In this document: one piece after another, positions 1 to 6,108 of the stretch
How the letters are laid out: each line of letters begins with the position of its first letter
How positions within the stretch are numbered: the stretch's first letter is position 1
Notes under the pieces: generated by a model
What the model saw: only the letters and a program-made list of their open reading frames with translations
Database searches by the model: none
What the model was told of the DNA's origin: nothing
Made by a program: the position numbers and the translations under genes
Source: an uncultured Bacteroidales bacterium
GTDB lineage: Bacteria; Bacteroidota; Bacteroidia; Bacteroidales; Paludibacteraceae
Reading direction: 5' to 3'
Length of the DNA: 6,108 nt
Assembly: GCA_946405045.1 (NCBI GenBank)
Contig: CAMJFV010000132.1
Coordinates: forward strand, 1 to 6,108

Positions 1-1506
1 ACTGGACGTTGGGTTATTCCAGTGTTGAGCGGACATATCGGAGGTGCCAATCATTTGGCTCGTCTTATAGCCGACGCGATTGGTGGTGAGGCTGTGATAA
101 CCACACAGAGCGATAATCTTGGTCTTTGGCCGTTGGATACACTGGCTCAGCGTTTTGGTTGGAAACAGGAATATATCGACCGCTCGGAGATGAACAAAGC
201 TATCGCTGCTTTTGTCAGCTGTAAGCCGACAGCTTTGTATCTTTTGCAAGAAGACGAAGGAACGCGTTATCTTCGTGAAACTTGCCCCAAGCATGTGACG
301 GTCAATCCTACAGAGGGATTTTTCCCTCTTTCTATCACCGTCAAAGATGATACGTTTGCTATCTCTCTCAACCATGGGATGACACTTGGATTCGGTTGTC
401 AAAAAAATGCGGTTGTGGAGTGTGCCGACCAGATTGTCCGTCAAATCAGTGAGATGGGATATAGTATCAACGATATATCTGCCATTGCTACTATAGAACT
501 AAAGAAAGAAGAACCGATGCTGGCTCGTCTTTGTCAGTTGATCCCATGGGCAGAGAAACATATATACACATCAGATCAACTCAGCCGTATAGATGTGCCT
601 AATCCGTCTGAAAAAGTGTTTGAGGTGACGGGATGTTATGGCGTTGCTGAGGCATCAGCCATGGCAGACGGCAATGGTCTTGTGGTGGAGAAGACGAAAG
701 GATGTGAGGAAGGATGCCATTACACATGGGCGTTGGGACGCAGACATGGTCATATTGAGATTGTTGGTGCTGGCCCTGGTGATCCTGAATTGGTCAGCGT
801 ACGTGGAAAACGATTCCTCCAGACTGCGGATCTGATACTCTATGCTGGCAGCCTTGTTCCAAAAGAACTGACTTGTTATGCTAAGCCGGGATGCGAGGTA
901 CGGTCATCCGCCGAACTCAATCTTGAGGAACAGTTTGATCTGATGAAGAAACATTACGACAAAGGTCATCTTGTGGTTCGTTTGCACACTGGAGATCCAT
1001 GCATCTATGGAGCGATCCAGGAACAGATGTCCTTCTTCGACAAGTATAAGATGGATTATCATATTACACCTGGTATATCATCTTTCCTTGCCGCTGCTGC
1101 TGAACTCCGTTCTCAATTTACCATACCTGAACGATGCCAGACCATTATACTGACTCGTGGTGAAGGGCGTACCGCAATGCCTCCCAAAGAGAAACTGTAT
1201 ATGCTGGCGTCGCACCAAAGTACGATGTGCATCTTCTTGTCGGCAAGTATTGTTGATGAAGTGCAACGTCATCTTCTTGATGGAGGATATCCTCCAGAAA
1301 CACCTGTCGCTGTCTGTTACAAACTGACATGGAAAGATCAACGTATTTTCCGAGGACAGTTAAAGGATCTTGCCTCTATCCTCAAGGATAATAATCTTTC
1401 CCTGACCACATTGATTGTTGTAGGTGAAGCGATCGACAATCGGCATGGGTTAAGTAAACTGTATGACAGCCATTTCACTCATATGTTCAGAAAGGGTATA
1501 GAGTAA
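1..1506 (+). CDS. cbiG-cobM: CbiG-CobM(CbiF) fusion: cobalt-precorrin-5A hydrolase / cobalt-precorrin-4 C11-methyltransferase, 5' partial
   Basis: Bifunctional cytoplasmic enzyme of anaerobic corrin-ring synthesis. The reading frame is open from base 1 and the first seven codons (TGRWVIP) continue the conserved CbiG stretch before SGHIGGAN (visible residues 10-17). The gene therefore begins upstream, and the TTG at 22 is not a credible start. Visible residues 1 to about 247 are CbiG: the end of its N-terminal domain, the middle region (VITTQSDNLGLWPLDTLAQR), and the C-terminal domain with GFGC, VPNPSE and GVAEASA. From about residue 249 follows a full-length (about 253 residues) tetrapyrrole SAM-methyltransferase of the CobM/CbiF type: GAGPGDPEL (256-264), LHTGDPCIYGA (from 328), TPGISS, TRGEGRTAMP (385-394) and a C-terminal TTLIVVGEA. 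CobM/CbiF methylates C11 of precorrin-4, and CbiG then opens the delta-lactone and releases acetaldehyde. The two domains thus catalyse consecutive steps. Another domain could be fused at the unseen N-terminus. TAA at 1504-1506 lies 14 bases before the next ATG. Confidence 0.93.
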   Translation, partial: TGRWVIPVLSGHIGGANHLARLIADAIGGEAVITTQSDNLGLWPLDTLAQRFGWKQEYIDRSEMNKAIAAFVSCKPTALYLLQEDEGTRYLRETCPKHVTVNPTEGFFPLSITVKDDTFAISLNHGMTLGFGCQKNAVVECADQIVRQISEMGYSINDISAIATIELKKEEPMLARLCQLIPWAEKHIYTSDQLSRIDVPNPSEKVFEVTGCYGVAEASAMADGNGLVVEKTKGCEEGCHYTWALGRRHGHIEIVGAGPGDPELVSVRGKRFLQTADLILYAGSLVPKELTCYAKPGCEVRSSAELNLEEQFDLMKKHYDKGHLVVRLHTGDPCIYGAIQEQMSFFDKYKMDYHITPGISSFLAAAAELRSQFTIPERCQTIILTRGEGRTAMPPKEKLYMLASHQSTMCIFLSASIVDEVQRHLLDGGYPPETPVAVCYKLTWKDQRIFRGQLKDLASILKDNNLSLTTLIVVGEAIDNRHGLSKLYDSHFTHMFRKGIE

Positions 1507-1520
1507 AAACAAATGATTTT

Positions 1521-3185
1521 ATGATATTGATTTTTGGTGGCACGACAGAAGGCCGAATGGCTGTAGATGTTTGCGAAGAAGCAGGCAAACCGTTCTACTA
1601 CTCCACAAAAAGTGCGTTGCAGCAAGTGGAGTTGTGTCATGGTGTACGCCTTTCTGGCGTCATGACTTCCGATGATATCCTAAATTTCTGCCATCAAAAT
1701 GATATCCATTGCATTGTTGACGCTGCTCACCCATTTGCTGAAAATTTACATAAGACTATTGCTGAAACAGGTATTAAGGTCATTCGCCTTCAACGTCAGT
1801 TTGGAGATAAAATAGACGGCATAACATATTGTAAAGATTATGAGGATGCGATTCAGAAGATGCTTCAGTCTGGTGTGCAAAACCTTTTGGCTTTGAGTGG
1901 AGCCAACACGATTAACAAACTCAAATCTTTCTGGCAAAACCATCATACCGTTTTTCGTATTCTCAATAGAGAAGAGAGTGTGGAATGTGCCAAGAAAAAC
2001 GGATTCCCTATTGACAATCTCATTTTCTATCCCGACAGCATGCCTGATGTTGAAGAGGAAAAACGGATGATGTCTGTTGTTGGTTGTGACGCAATTATCA
2101 CTAAGGAAAGTGGTGAGACGGGAGGTTTTGAAGCCAAAGTGAAGGCGGCGATGGCTTTGGGTCTGAAAGTCTTTGTTGTGGAACATCCACAATTGCCAGC
2201 CGACTGGATATATGTAAGTGGATCGCATACACTTCGTCGAGCCATACAACATCTTGTGCCGGACTTCTTCCCTTTGAAGACAGGATTGACTACTGGTGCC
2301 TGTGCAACCGCAGCCACAAAGGCCGCTCTGTTATCTTTGCTTTGTGATGAATATCCGGAAGAGGTGTCGTTCGCATTGCCTGATGGTGAGGTACTTACCA
2401 TTCCTGTAGAATGTTCATCGCTTGGAACTGCGACAGTAGAAAAAGATTATTCGGACGATCCGGATGTGTTGAAAGGATGTAGGATTACATCAACCGTCAT
2501 GCCCAATAAGACTGGTGACATACGATTTTTGCATGGAGATGGAGTAGGGACAGTCACACTTCCCGGACTTGGCATCCCAGTTGGAGACCCCGCCGTCAAC
2601 CCAACTCCACGACAAATGATTACAAATGAAATACGAACTTTAAGCAAAGATGGCTATGATGTCAGAATAAGTGTCGAAAATGGCTCTGAACTTGCTTTGA
2701 GATCTTTCAATTATAAAGTTGGGGTGGTTGACGGAATAAGTATAATAGGCACATCTGGAATTGTATCTCCTCTCAGCAACGAAGCGTTTGTTGAAAGTAT
2801 TGGTAGAGAATTGCAGGTGGCTAAAGCCATTGGTTGTACGGCTATCGGATTCGCTTCTGGTAAGAAAGGAGAAAACGCGCTCAAAGAAGCAGAACCAGAT
2901 CTGCGTGTGATCCATTATGGAAATTTTGTGGGAGAAGCGTTGAAAAAGGCTCACAACTTAGGGTTCCAGCGAGTAGTGTTGGGGATAATGATAGGCAAAG
3001 CGATTAAATTGGCTGATGGTCATATGGATACGCATTCACACAAAGTGGAGCTCGACTTAAGTAAGTGGGGTGTGACGATGGCTCGTCAATTGTGGGATGT
3101 GATGCCCCCTTCTTTTTTTACGGAGATAGAAAAAATTGTTGGAAACATTGTCGTACGGTCTTTCCAGATGGAGAACTGGAGGTGA
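1521..3185 (+). CDS. cobK-cbiD: CobK(CbiJ)-CbiD fusion: cobalt-precorrin-6A reductase / cobalt-precorrin-5B C1-methyltransferase; 3' end probably frameshifted
   Basis: Bifunctional corrin-ring enzyme. Residues 1 to about 246 are CobK/CbiJ, the NAD(P)H-dependent reductase of (cobalt-)precorrin-6A: N-terminal FGGTTEGR (5-12), VDAAHPFA (66-73), LSGANT (125-130) and TKESGETGGFEAK (194-206). Residues from about 252 are CbiD, the SAM-dependent C1-methyltransferase of cobalt-precorrin-5B, which marks the anaerobic route: TGLTTGACATAA (254-265), DDPDV, GDGVGTVTLPGLG, a Gly-Thr-Ser-Gly-Ile segment near 410-414, GFASGKKG (443-450), and GKAIKLADGHMDTHSHKVEL (492-511). The ATG at 1521 is chosen because FGGTTEG must lie close to the N-terminus; no Shine-Dalgarno is visible. 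The frame stops at 3183-3185, giving 554 residues, but the last 16 or so residues after EIEK (535-538) do not resemble CbiD. The expected family-like C-terminus is encoded in the -1 frame and ends at 3211; a repaired protein would have 563 residues. Function is confident; integrity of the CbiD end is doubtful. Confidence 0.93.
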   Translation: MILIFGGTTEGRMAVDVCEEAGKPFYYSTKSALQQVELCHGVRLSGVMTSDDILNFCHQNDIHCIVDAAHPFAENLHKTIAETGIKVIRLQRQFGDKIDGITYCKDYEDAIQKMLQSGVQNLLALSGANTINKLKSFWQNHHTVFRILNREESVECAKKNGFPIDNLIFYPDSMPDVEEEKRMMSVVGCDAIITKESGETGGFEAKVKAAMALGLKVFVVEHPQLPADWIYVSGSHTLRRAIQHLVPDFFPLKTGLTTGACATAATKAALLSLLCDEYPEEVSFALPDGEVLTIPVECSSLGTATVEKDYSDDPDVLKGCRITSTVMPNKTGDIRFLHGDGVGTVTLPGLGIPVGDPAVNPTPRQMITNEIRTLSKDGYDVRISVENGSELALRSFNYKVGVVDGISIIGTSGIVSPLSNEAFVESIGRELQVAKAIGCTAIGFASGKKGENALKEAEPDLRVIHYGNFVGEALKKAHNLGFQRVVLGIMIGKAIKLADGHMDTHSHKVELDLSKWGVTMARQLWDVMPPSFFTEIEKIVGNIVVRSFQMENWR

Positions 3186-3211
3186 GATTGATACGAGACG
3201 CAAATGTATGA
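3130..3211 (+). other. Displaced CbiD C-terminus in the -1 frame, from the A6 run to a TGA overlapping the permease ATG
   Basis: Seen: after GAA AAA (3129-3134), re-reading one base back gives AAT at 3134 and then codes NCWKHCRTVFPDGELEV followed by RLIRDANV, stopping with TGA at 3209-3211. Family knowledge from memory: CbiD proteins of this clade tend to end with a His-Cys-Arg segment, then Pro-x-Gly-x-Leu and a hydrophobic strand, which this peptide matches and the annotated frame does not. The TGA shares bases with the ATG at 3208-3210 (ATGA), the same junction type as at 4188-4191 further down the operon. Inference: the ancestral gene had one more A in the run (A7), or the frame is recovered by slippage on the A run. 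The T7 run at 3113-3119 is a less likely slip point, because the annotated frame still reads sensibly (FFTEIEK) beyond it. Confidence 0.75.
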
Positions 3212-4191
3212 TAATGAAGAATACGATATTATTTGTGATACTCATTGTAAGCATACCACTGTTGATGCTATGCAATATTATGACAGGAAGTGTAGAGATG
3301 GGCAGTGAGTTGTGGGAGACGGTGGTTATGACGATCCGTTTGCCGCAGGTGTTGACTGCAATGGCATGTGGAGCAAGTTTGTCTGTCGCAGGATTGCAGA
3401 TGCAGACAATTTTCCATAATCCACTTGCAGGACCTTCTGTGCTTGGAGTGTCGAGTGCGGCGAGTCTTGGCGTGGCATTAGTTCTTTTGCTCAGTGGCGC
3501 AATCGGAGGCTCAACGCTTTCTCGTTTCGGTATTATAGGAAATACAGCGATAACGATTGCCGCCATAACAGGAGCATTGAGTGTCATGATGGTGATCGTA
3601 TGGCTGTCGAGAAAAGTACAAGGAAATGCGACGTTGCTTATATCTGGAGTTTTGATTGGATATATAGCTACTGCTATAATCGGAGCGCTTAAGGCATATT
3701 CAAGTGAAGAGGATATACATGCGTATGTTATCTGGGGATTGGGATCTTTTTCTCGAGTTTCAGGTGGACAGATTAGTGTGTTTATAGGTATTACGGCATT
3801 GCTGTTGCCTCTCTCCATGCTCTTGGCTAAACCGTTGAATATGCTGCTTATGGGTGATCTTTATGCACTCAATCTTGGTCTTAATGTAAAACGTGCGCGG
3901 ATGTGGATAATAATTTCTGCAGGAATCCTCACTGCGGTCGTGACTGCATATTGTGGACCGATAATGTTTATTGGTCTTGCAGTGCCACATATAGCCAGAG
4001 GATTGTTTCGAACGAGTGACCACCGCATTCTGCTTCCTGCCACACTTCTTTGTGGTATGGGACTTGCTTTGTTATGTAATCTTATAAGTAAAATGCCGGG
4101 AGCAAACGGCGTAATTCCGATCAATTCGGTCACTGCTTTAATTGGTGCACCAATAGCTCTTTATGTGTTGTTAAAACGTAAAAGACAATGA
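3208..4191 (+). CDS. btuC: BtuC/FecCD-family ABC transporter permease, probably for corrinoid uptake
   Basis: Inner-membrane permease subunit of a vitamin B12/siderophore-type importer (FecCD/BtuC family). From the ATG at 3208 it has 327 residues, close to the usual size of about 330, and is very hydrophobic with many membrane segments, the first at roughly residues 6-24. Family signatures are RLPQ (44-47), GLQMQTIFHNPLAGP (62-76), the following GVSSAASLG, GPIMFIGLAVPHIAR (250-264, the loop region that contacts the ATPase), DHRILLPA, and a C-terminal TALIGAPIALYVLLKRKR. Start choice: an in-frame TTG at 3136 would add 24 charged, non-family residues overlapping cbiD, so it is rejected. ATG 3208 forms an ATGA overlap with the probable native cbiD stop; ATG 3214, two codons on, is the alternative. 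Neither the ATPase nor the binding protein is in the window, so the substrate (cobalamin or cobinamide rather than iron-siderophore or heme) is inferred from its position between B12 genes. Confidence 0.85.
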   Translation: MIMKNTILFVILIVSIPLLMLCNIMTGSVEMGSELWETVVMTIRLPQVLTAMACGASLSVAGLQMQTIFHNPLAGPSVLGVSSAASLGVALVLLLSGAIGGSTLSRFGIIGNTAITIAAITGALSVMMVIVWLSRKVQGNATLLISGVLIGYIATAIIGALKAYSSEEDIHAYVIWGLGSFSRVSGGQISVFIGITALLLPLSMLLAKPLNMLLMGDLYALNLGLNVKRARMWIIISAGILTAVVTAYCGPIMFIGLAVPHIARGLFRTSDHRILLPATLLCGMGLALLCNLISKMPGANGVIPINSVTALIGAPIALYVLLKRKRQ

Positions 4192-4649
4192 AATATAAAG
4201 ATATTTTTATAGATCTTGACAATACTTTGTACGACACAAAGTCGCCTGTTGCTGGTATTCCGATTGAAGGAGCATATGAGTTGCTGCAATATTTTCGTGA
4301 TGCAGGTTGCAGACTGCATATCTGTAGTAATGGAATGCTACAGGAGCGGATGGACAAACTTTTTGCTTTACATCTCGAAAAAGCATTCGACACTGTAATA
4401 TGTAGTGAAATGGCTGGGGTGGAAAAACCAGATAGAGCGTTTTTTGAATATGCTTTGCGTATGACAAAATCCTTGCCTGAAACTACATTGATGATAGGAG
4501 ACAATTATGACACAGACATCATTGGTGCTGCTGCAGTAGGGATTGACACCATATTATATAACAGATGGGAACCGGATTGGATGCCTCCTGGACCTGTCAC
4601 ATACAGAGTAAATAAACTGAAAGAGATAATGCAATTATGGCAAAAATAA
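4188..4649 (+). CDS. Short HAD-superfamily hydrolase lacking an obvious cap domain; candidate phosphatase of the B12 pathway
   Basis: Predicted Mg-dependent cytoplasmic phosphatase of 153 residues. All four HAD motifs are present: DLDNTLYD with nucleophile Asp9 and acid/base Asp11, ICSNG with Ser47, GVEKPD with Lys80, and IGDNYDTDIIGA with Asp105 and Asp110. YjjG-like relatives usually have 200-240 residues with a helical cap between motifs I and II. Here only about a dozen residues separate DLDNTLYD from the helix GAYELLQYF, so the cap is missing. It starts with ATG inside the permease stop (ATGA, 4188-4191) and its end overlaps cobU by 13 bases, so it is very likely cotranslated with pathway genes. 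Function is not known from sequence. Removal of phosphate from alpha-ribazole 5'-phosphate or adenosylcobalamin 5'-phosphate, the role of CobC elsewhere, is an inference from context. A housekeeping or damage-control phosphatase is the alternative. Confidence 0.88.
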   Translation: MKYKDIFIDLDNTLYDTKSPVAGIPIEGAYELLQYFRDAGCRLHICSNGMLQERMDKLFALHLEKAFDTVICSEMAGVEKPDRAFFEYALRMTKSLPETTLMIGDNYDTDIIGAAAVGIDTILYNRWEPDWMPPGPVTYRVNKLKEIMQLWQK

Positions 4650-5152
4650 TACTCATAACTGGTGGTCAACGTTCTGGTAAAAGCTCTTACGCAGAAAAAA
4701 TGGCTCTGTCACTTTCTGACAATCCCGTCTATATGGCAACTGCACATATATGGGATGATGAGTTTCGTGAACGTGTGATCAGACATCAGGAACGAAGAGG
4801 CCCGCAATGGACTAATATAGAGGAGGAAAAGTATATATCCAAATATGATTTGTCTGGCAGGGTCGTACTTGTTGATTGTCTTACTCTATGGTCCACAAAC
4901 TTTTTTTACGAGGCTGGGGATGATGCCAGTGTGGATGATGTATTGGATTCGTTAAAACGTGAATTTGACGCTTTTACGCGTCAAAATGCTACTTTTGTCT
5001 TAGTTACCAATGAAATAGGTCTTGGAGGAACTAGCATAAATGCCGTACAGCGAAGGTTTACAGACCTGCTTGGATGGCTCAACCAGTATGTGGCTTCAAA
5101 AGCAGACTCTGTGATACTGATGGTTTCCGGAATACCTGTAAAAATAAAGTGA
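4637..5152 (+). CDS. cobU: CobU: adenosylcobinamide kinase / adenosylcobinamide-phosphate guanylyltransferase
   Basis: Bifunctional cytoplasmic enzyme of nucleotide-loop assembly. It phosphorylates the aminopropanol arm of adenosylcobinamide, then transfers GMP from GTP to give adenosylcobinamide-GDP, the substrate of CobS. Its 171 residues fit the family size of about 180. Visible motifs: P-loop GGQRSGKS (9-16), YMATA (32-36), RVIRHQERR (46-54) with His50 at the place of the guanylylated histidine of Salmonella CobU, VDCLTLW (79-85), TNEIG (124-128), the conserved Asn-Ala-Val-Gln-Arg-Arg-Phe and LNQ segments, and the terminal SGIPVKIK. The ATG at 4637 is required because the P-loop begins at residue 9, which forces the 13-base overlap with the HAD gene. 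It also activates salvaged cobinamide, which fits the nearby importer. A T7 run at 4901-4907 is read through normally in frame. Confidence 0.96.
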   Translation: MAKIILITGGQRSGKSSYAEKMALSLSDNPVYMATAHIWDDEFRERVIRHQERRGPQWTNIEEEKYISKYDLSGRVVLVDCLTLWSTNFFYEAGDDASVDDVLDSLKREFDAFTRQNATFVLVTNEIGLGGTSINAVQRRFTDLLGWLNQYVASKADSVILMVSGIPVKIK

Positions 5153-5153
5153 T

Positions 5154-6108
5154 ATGGTCACAAGGGATCAGATACAATCAAAAATAGATAATCTCAACAA
5201 ACCTAAAGGTTCTTTAGGCCGGTTGGAAACGTTGGCTCTACAGATATGTGAGATACAGCAGACGCTTACACCGTGTTTGTCGCATCCGTGTCATATTCTC
5301 TTTGGTGGCGACCATGGCATAGAGAAAGAGGGAGTCTCTTTTTCTCCTCGTGAGATAACATGGCAACAGATGATAAATTACACTCGTGGAGGCGGAGGTG
5401 TGAATATGTTTTGCAGGCAGCATGGCTTTAAGTTTCGTATTGTAGACGTTGGTGTTGACCATGATTTCCCTGAGTGTCTGATTTCGACGTGTGATTCTGA
5501 TACTGATAACAAAATCATCAATCGCAAGATTGCATACGGGACAAATAATTTCCTATATGGACCAGCTATGACAGAGAATGAATGGCAGAGGGCAATTATA
5601 GTTGGTGAGGAGCAGGTCGACGCATGTCATAAAGAGGAATGTAACATTATTTCATTCGGAGAAATGGGGATAGGAAATACGTCTCCTTCAAGCATACTTA
5701 TGCATCTGCTCCTTGATATACCGCTTGAGGATTGTGTGGGGGCTGGCAGTGGACTTGATAGTGATGGCTTGCGTCACAAATATGAGGTTCTGAAACAAGC
5801 TGTTTCCAATTTTCATCAGCGGAATCAACATCTTGATGTCACTTTTAATCGTGGAGAATTGGAGAAAATCTCATTTTGTGGTTTTGAGATGGCTGCAGCT
5901 GTCGGAGCAATGTTGCGTGCGGCTGAACATCGTATGATAATTTTGGTGGATGGATTTATTATGACGGCTTGTATGCTCGTCGCACAAACTATTAATCCGA
6001 CGGTGATGGATTACGCTGTTTTTGGCCATTGTGGTGATGAGTCTGGCCATAAACGTATGCTTGATGCAATGAATGCACAGCCTCTGTTGCATCTAGGAAT
6101 GCGATTGG
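5154..6108 (+). CDS. cobT: CobT: nicotinate-nucleotide-dimethylbenzimidazole phosphoribosyltransferase, 3' partial
   Basis: Cytoplasmic enzyme that transfers phosphoribose from nicotinate mononucleotide to a lower-ligand base such as 5,6-dimethylbenzimidazole, yielding alpha-ribazole 5'-phosphate. The frame is open from ATG 5154 to the window end (318 full codons). One base separates it from the cobU stop. Family motifs: KPKGSLGRLE (16-25), GGDHG (51-55), EGVSFSPREIT, the GGGGVN turn near 79-84, a Gly-Pro-Ala-Met-Thr segment, FGEMGIGNTS (168-177) with Glu170 matching a conserved active-site glutamate, AGSGLD (197-202), GFEMAAAVGAML, LVDGFI, and the final PLLHLGMRL. The family continues with Gly-Glu-Gly-Thr-Gly-Ala, whose Glu is the catalytic base (Glu317 in Salmonella CobT); the window stops immediately before it. 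About 35-40 residues should be missing. The base actually used (DMB, adenine or a phenol) cannot be told from what is visible. Confidence 0.96.
   Translation, partial: MVTRDQIQSKIDNLNKPKGSLGRLETLALQICEIQQTLTPCLSHPCHILFGGDHGIEKEGVSFSPREITWQQMINYTRGGGGVNMFCRQHGFKFRIVDVGVDHDFPECLISTCDSDTDNKIINRKIAYGTNNFLYGPAMTENEWQRAIIVGEEQVDACHKEECNIISFGEMGIGNTSPSSILMHLLLDIPLEDCVGAGSGLDSDGLRHKYEVLKQAVSNFHQRNQHLDVTFNRGELEKISFCGFEMAAAVGAMLRAAEHRMIILVDGFIMTACMLVAQTINPTVMDYAVFGHCGDESGHKRMLDAMNAQPLLHLGMRL

Noticed and set aside
22..24. TTG as the start of the first gene
   Set aside because: The frame is open upstream to base 1 and the upstream residues belong to the conserved CbiG segment, so the gene is simply cut by the window edge.
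1281..1296. Perfect 16-base palindrome TGGAGGATATCCTCCA, considered as an operator or hairpin
   Set aside because: It lies inside the CobM domain and encodes the conserved Gly-Gly-Tyr-Pro-Pro segment. The pairing does not extend beyond 16 bases, and no promoter or T-run is nearby.
3105..3120. C5-T-C-T7 tract, considered as a terminator or as the frameshift site
   Set aside because: No GC-rich hairpin precedes it. The annotated frame remains family-like beyond it (FFTEIEK), so the shift is better placed at the A6 run at 3130-3135.
3136..3207. In-frame TTG giving a 351-residue permease with a 24-residue N-terminal extension
   Set aside because: The extension is charged, unlike the family, and overlaps the cbiD coding region, where the -1 frame has a better explanation. 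ATG at 3208 or 3214 gives the usual length.
3057..3818. Reverse-strand open frame of 253 codons opposite the cbiD end and the permease
   Set aside because: It lies entirely antisense to well-supported genes. Its translation is rich in Ile, Thr, Pro and Ser with no recognisable motif, as expected for the shadow of a hydrophobic protein.
5238..5462. Reverse-strand frame of 74 codons, and another at 5871-6092
   Set aside because: Both are opposite cobT, which has unbroken family motifs across these positions; no independent coding sign was seen.
1..6108. Cobalamin riboswitch, promoter or transcription terminator
   Set aside because: No gap longer than about 22 bases separates the genes, leaving no room for a riboswitch of about 200 bases. 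Any such element should precede the operon outside the window.

Overview
The window is one gene-dense, single-strand (+) stretch of an adenosylcobalamin (vitamin B12) biosynthesis operon. No ribosomal or transfer RNA, insertion sequence, CRISPR array or riboswitch was seen. The organism is most likely a member of the Bacteroidota (Bacteroides/Prevotella-like). The reasons are the two multidomain fusions (CbiG-CobM/CbiF and CobK/CbiJ-CbiD), the lack of recognisable Shine-Dalgarno sequences before the ATGs, and moderately AT-rich codon use. This assignment is inferred from protein style, not from a search. CbiG and CbiD together mark the anaerobic (early cobalt insertion) route.

Layout: 1-1506 is the 3' part of a CbiG-CobM(CbiF) fusion whose start lies before the window. 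1521-3185 (probably meant to run to 3211) is a CobK(CbiJ)-CbiD fusion. 3208-4191 is a BtuC/FecCD-type ABC permease. 4188-4649 is a short, apparently capless HAD phosphatase. 4637-5152 is CobU. 5154 to the window end is CobT, cut off just before its catalytic Gly-Glu-Gly segment. Genes are separated by 14 bases or less, or overlap (ATGA at 4188-4191, 13 bases at 4637-4649, one base at 5153), so there is no gene-free stretch of any length.

The two fusions hold four consecutive corrin-ring steps: C11 methylation (CobM/CbiF), acetaldehyde release (CbiG), C1 methylation (CbiD) and ring reduction (CobK/CbiJ). CobU and CobT belong to nucleotide-loop assembly: CobU activates adenosylcobinamide to its GDP form, and CobT makes alpha-ribazole phosphate. 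The permease suggests uptake of external corrinoids, and CobU would also serve salvaged cobinamide. The HAD protein is a candidate phosphatase for the pathway.

The most interesting observation is at the end of cbiD. The annotated frame ends in a sequence unlike the family, while the -1 frame from an A6 run at 3130-3135 encodes what looks like the native CbiD C-terminus. That frame stops at 3209-3211, exactly overlapping the permease ATG at 3208 as ATGA. This indicates a frameshift: a real mutation, a sequencing error, or a recoding event.
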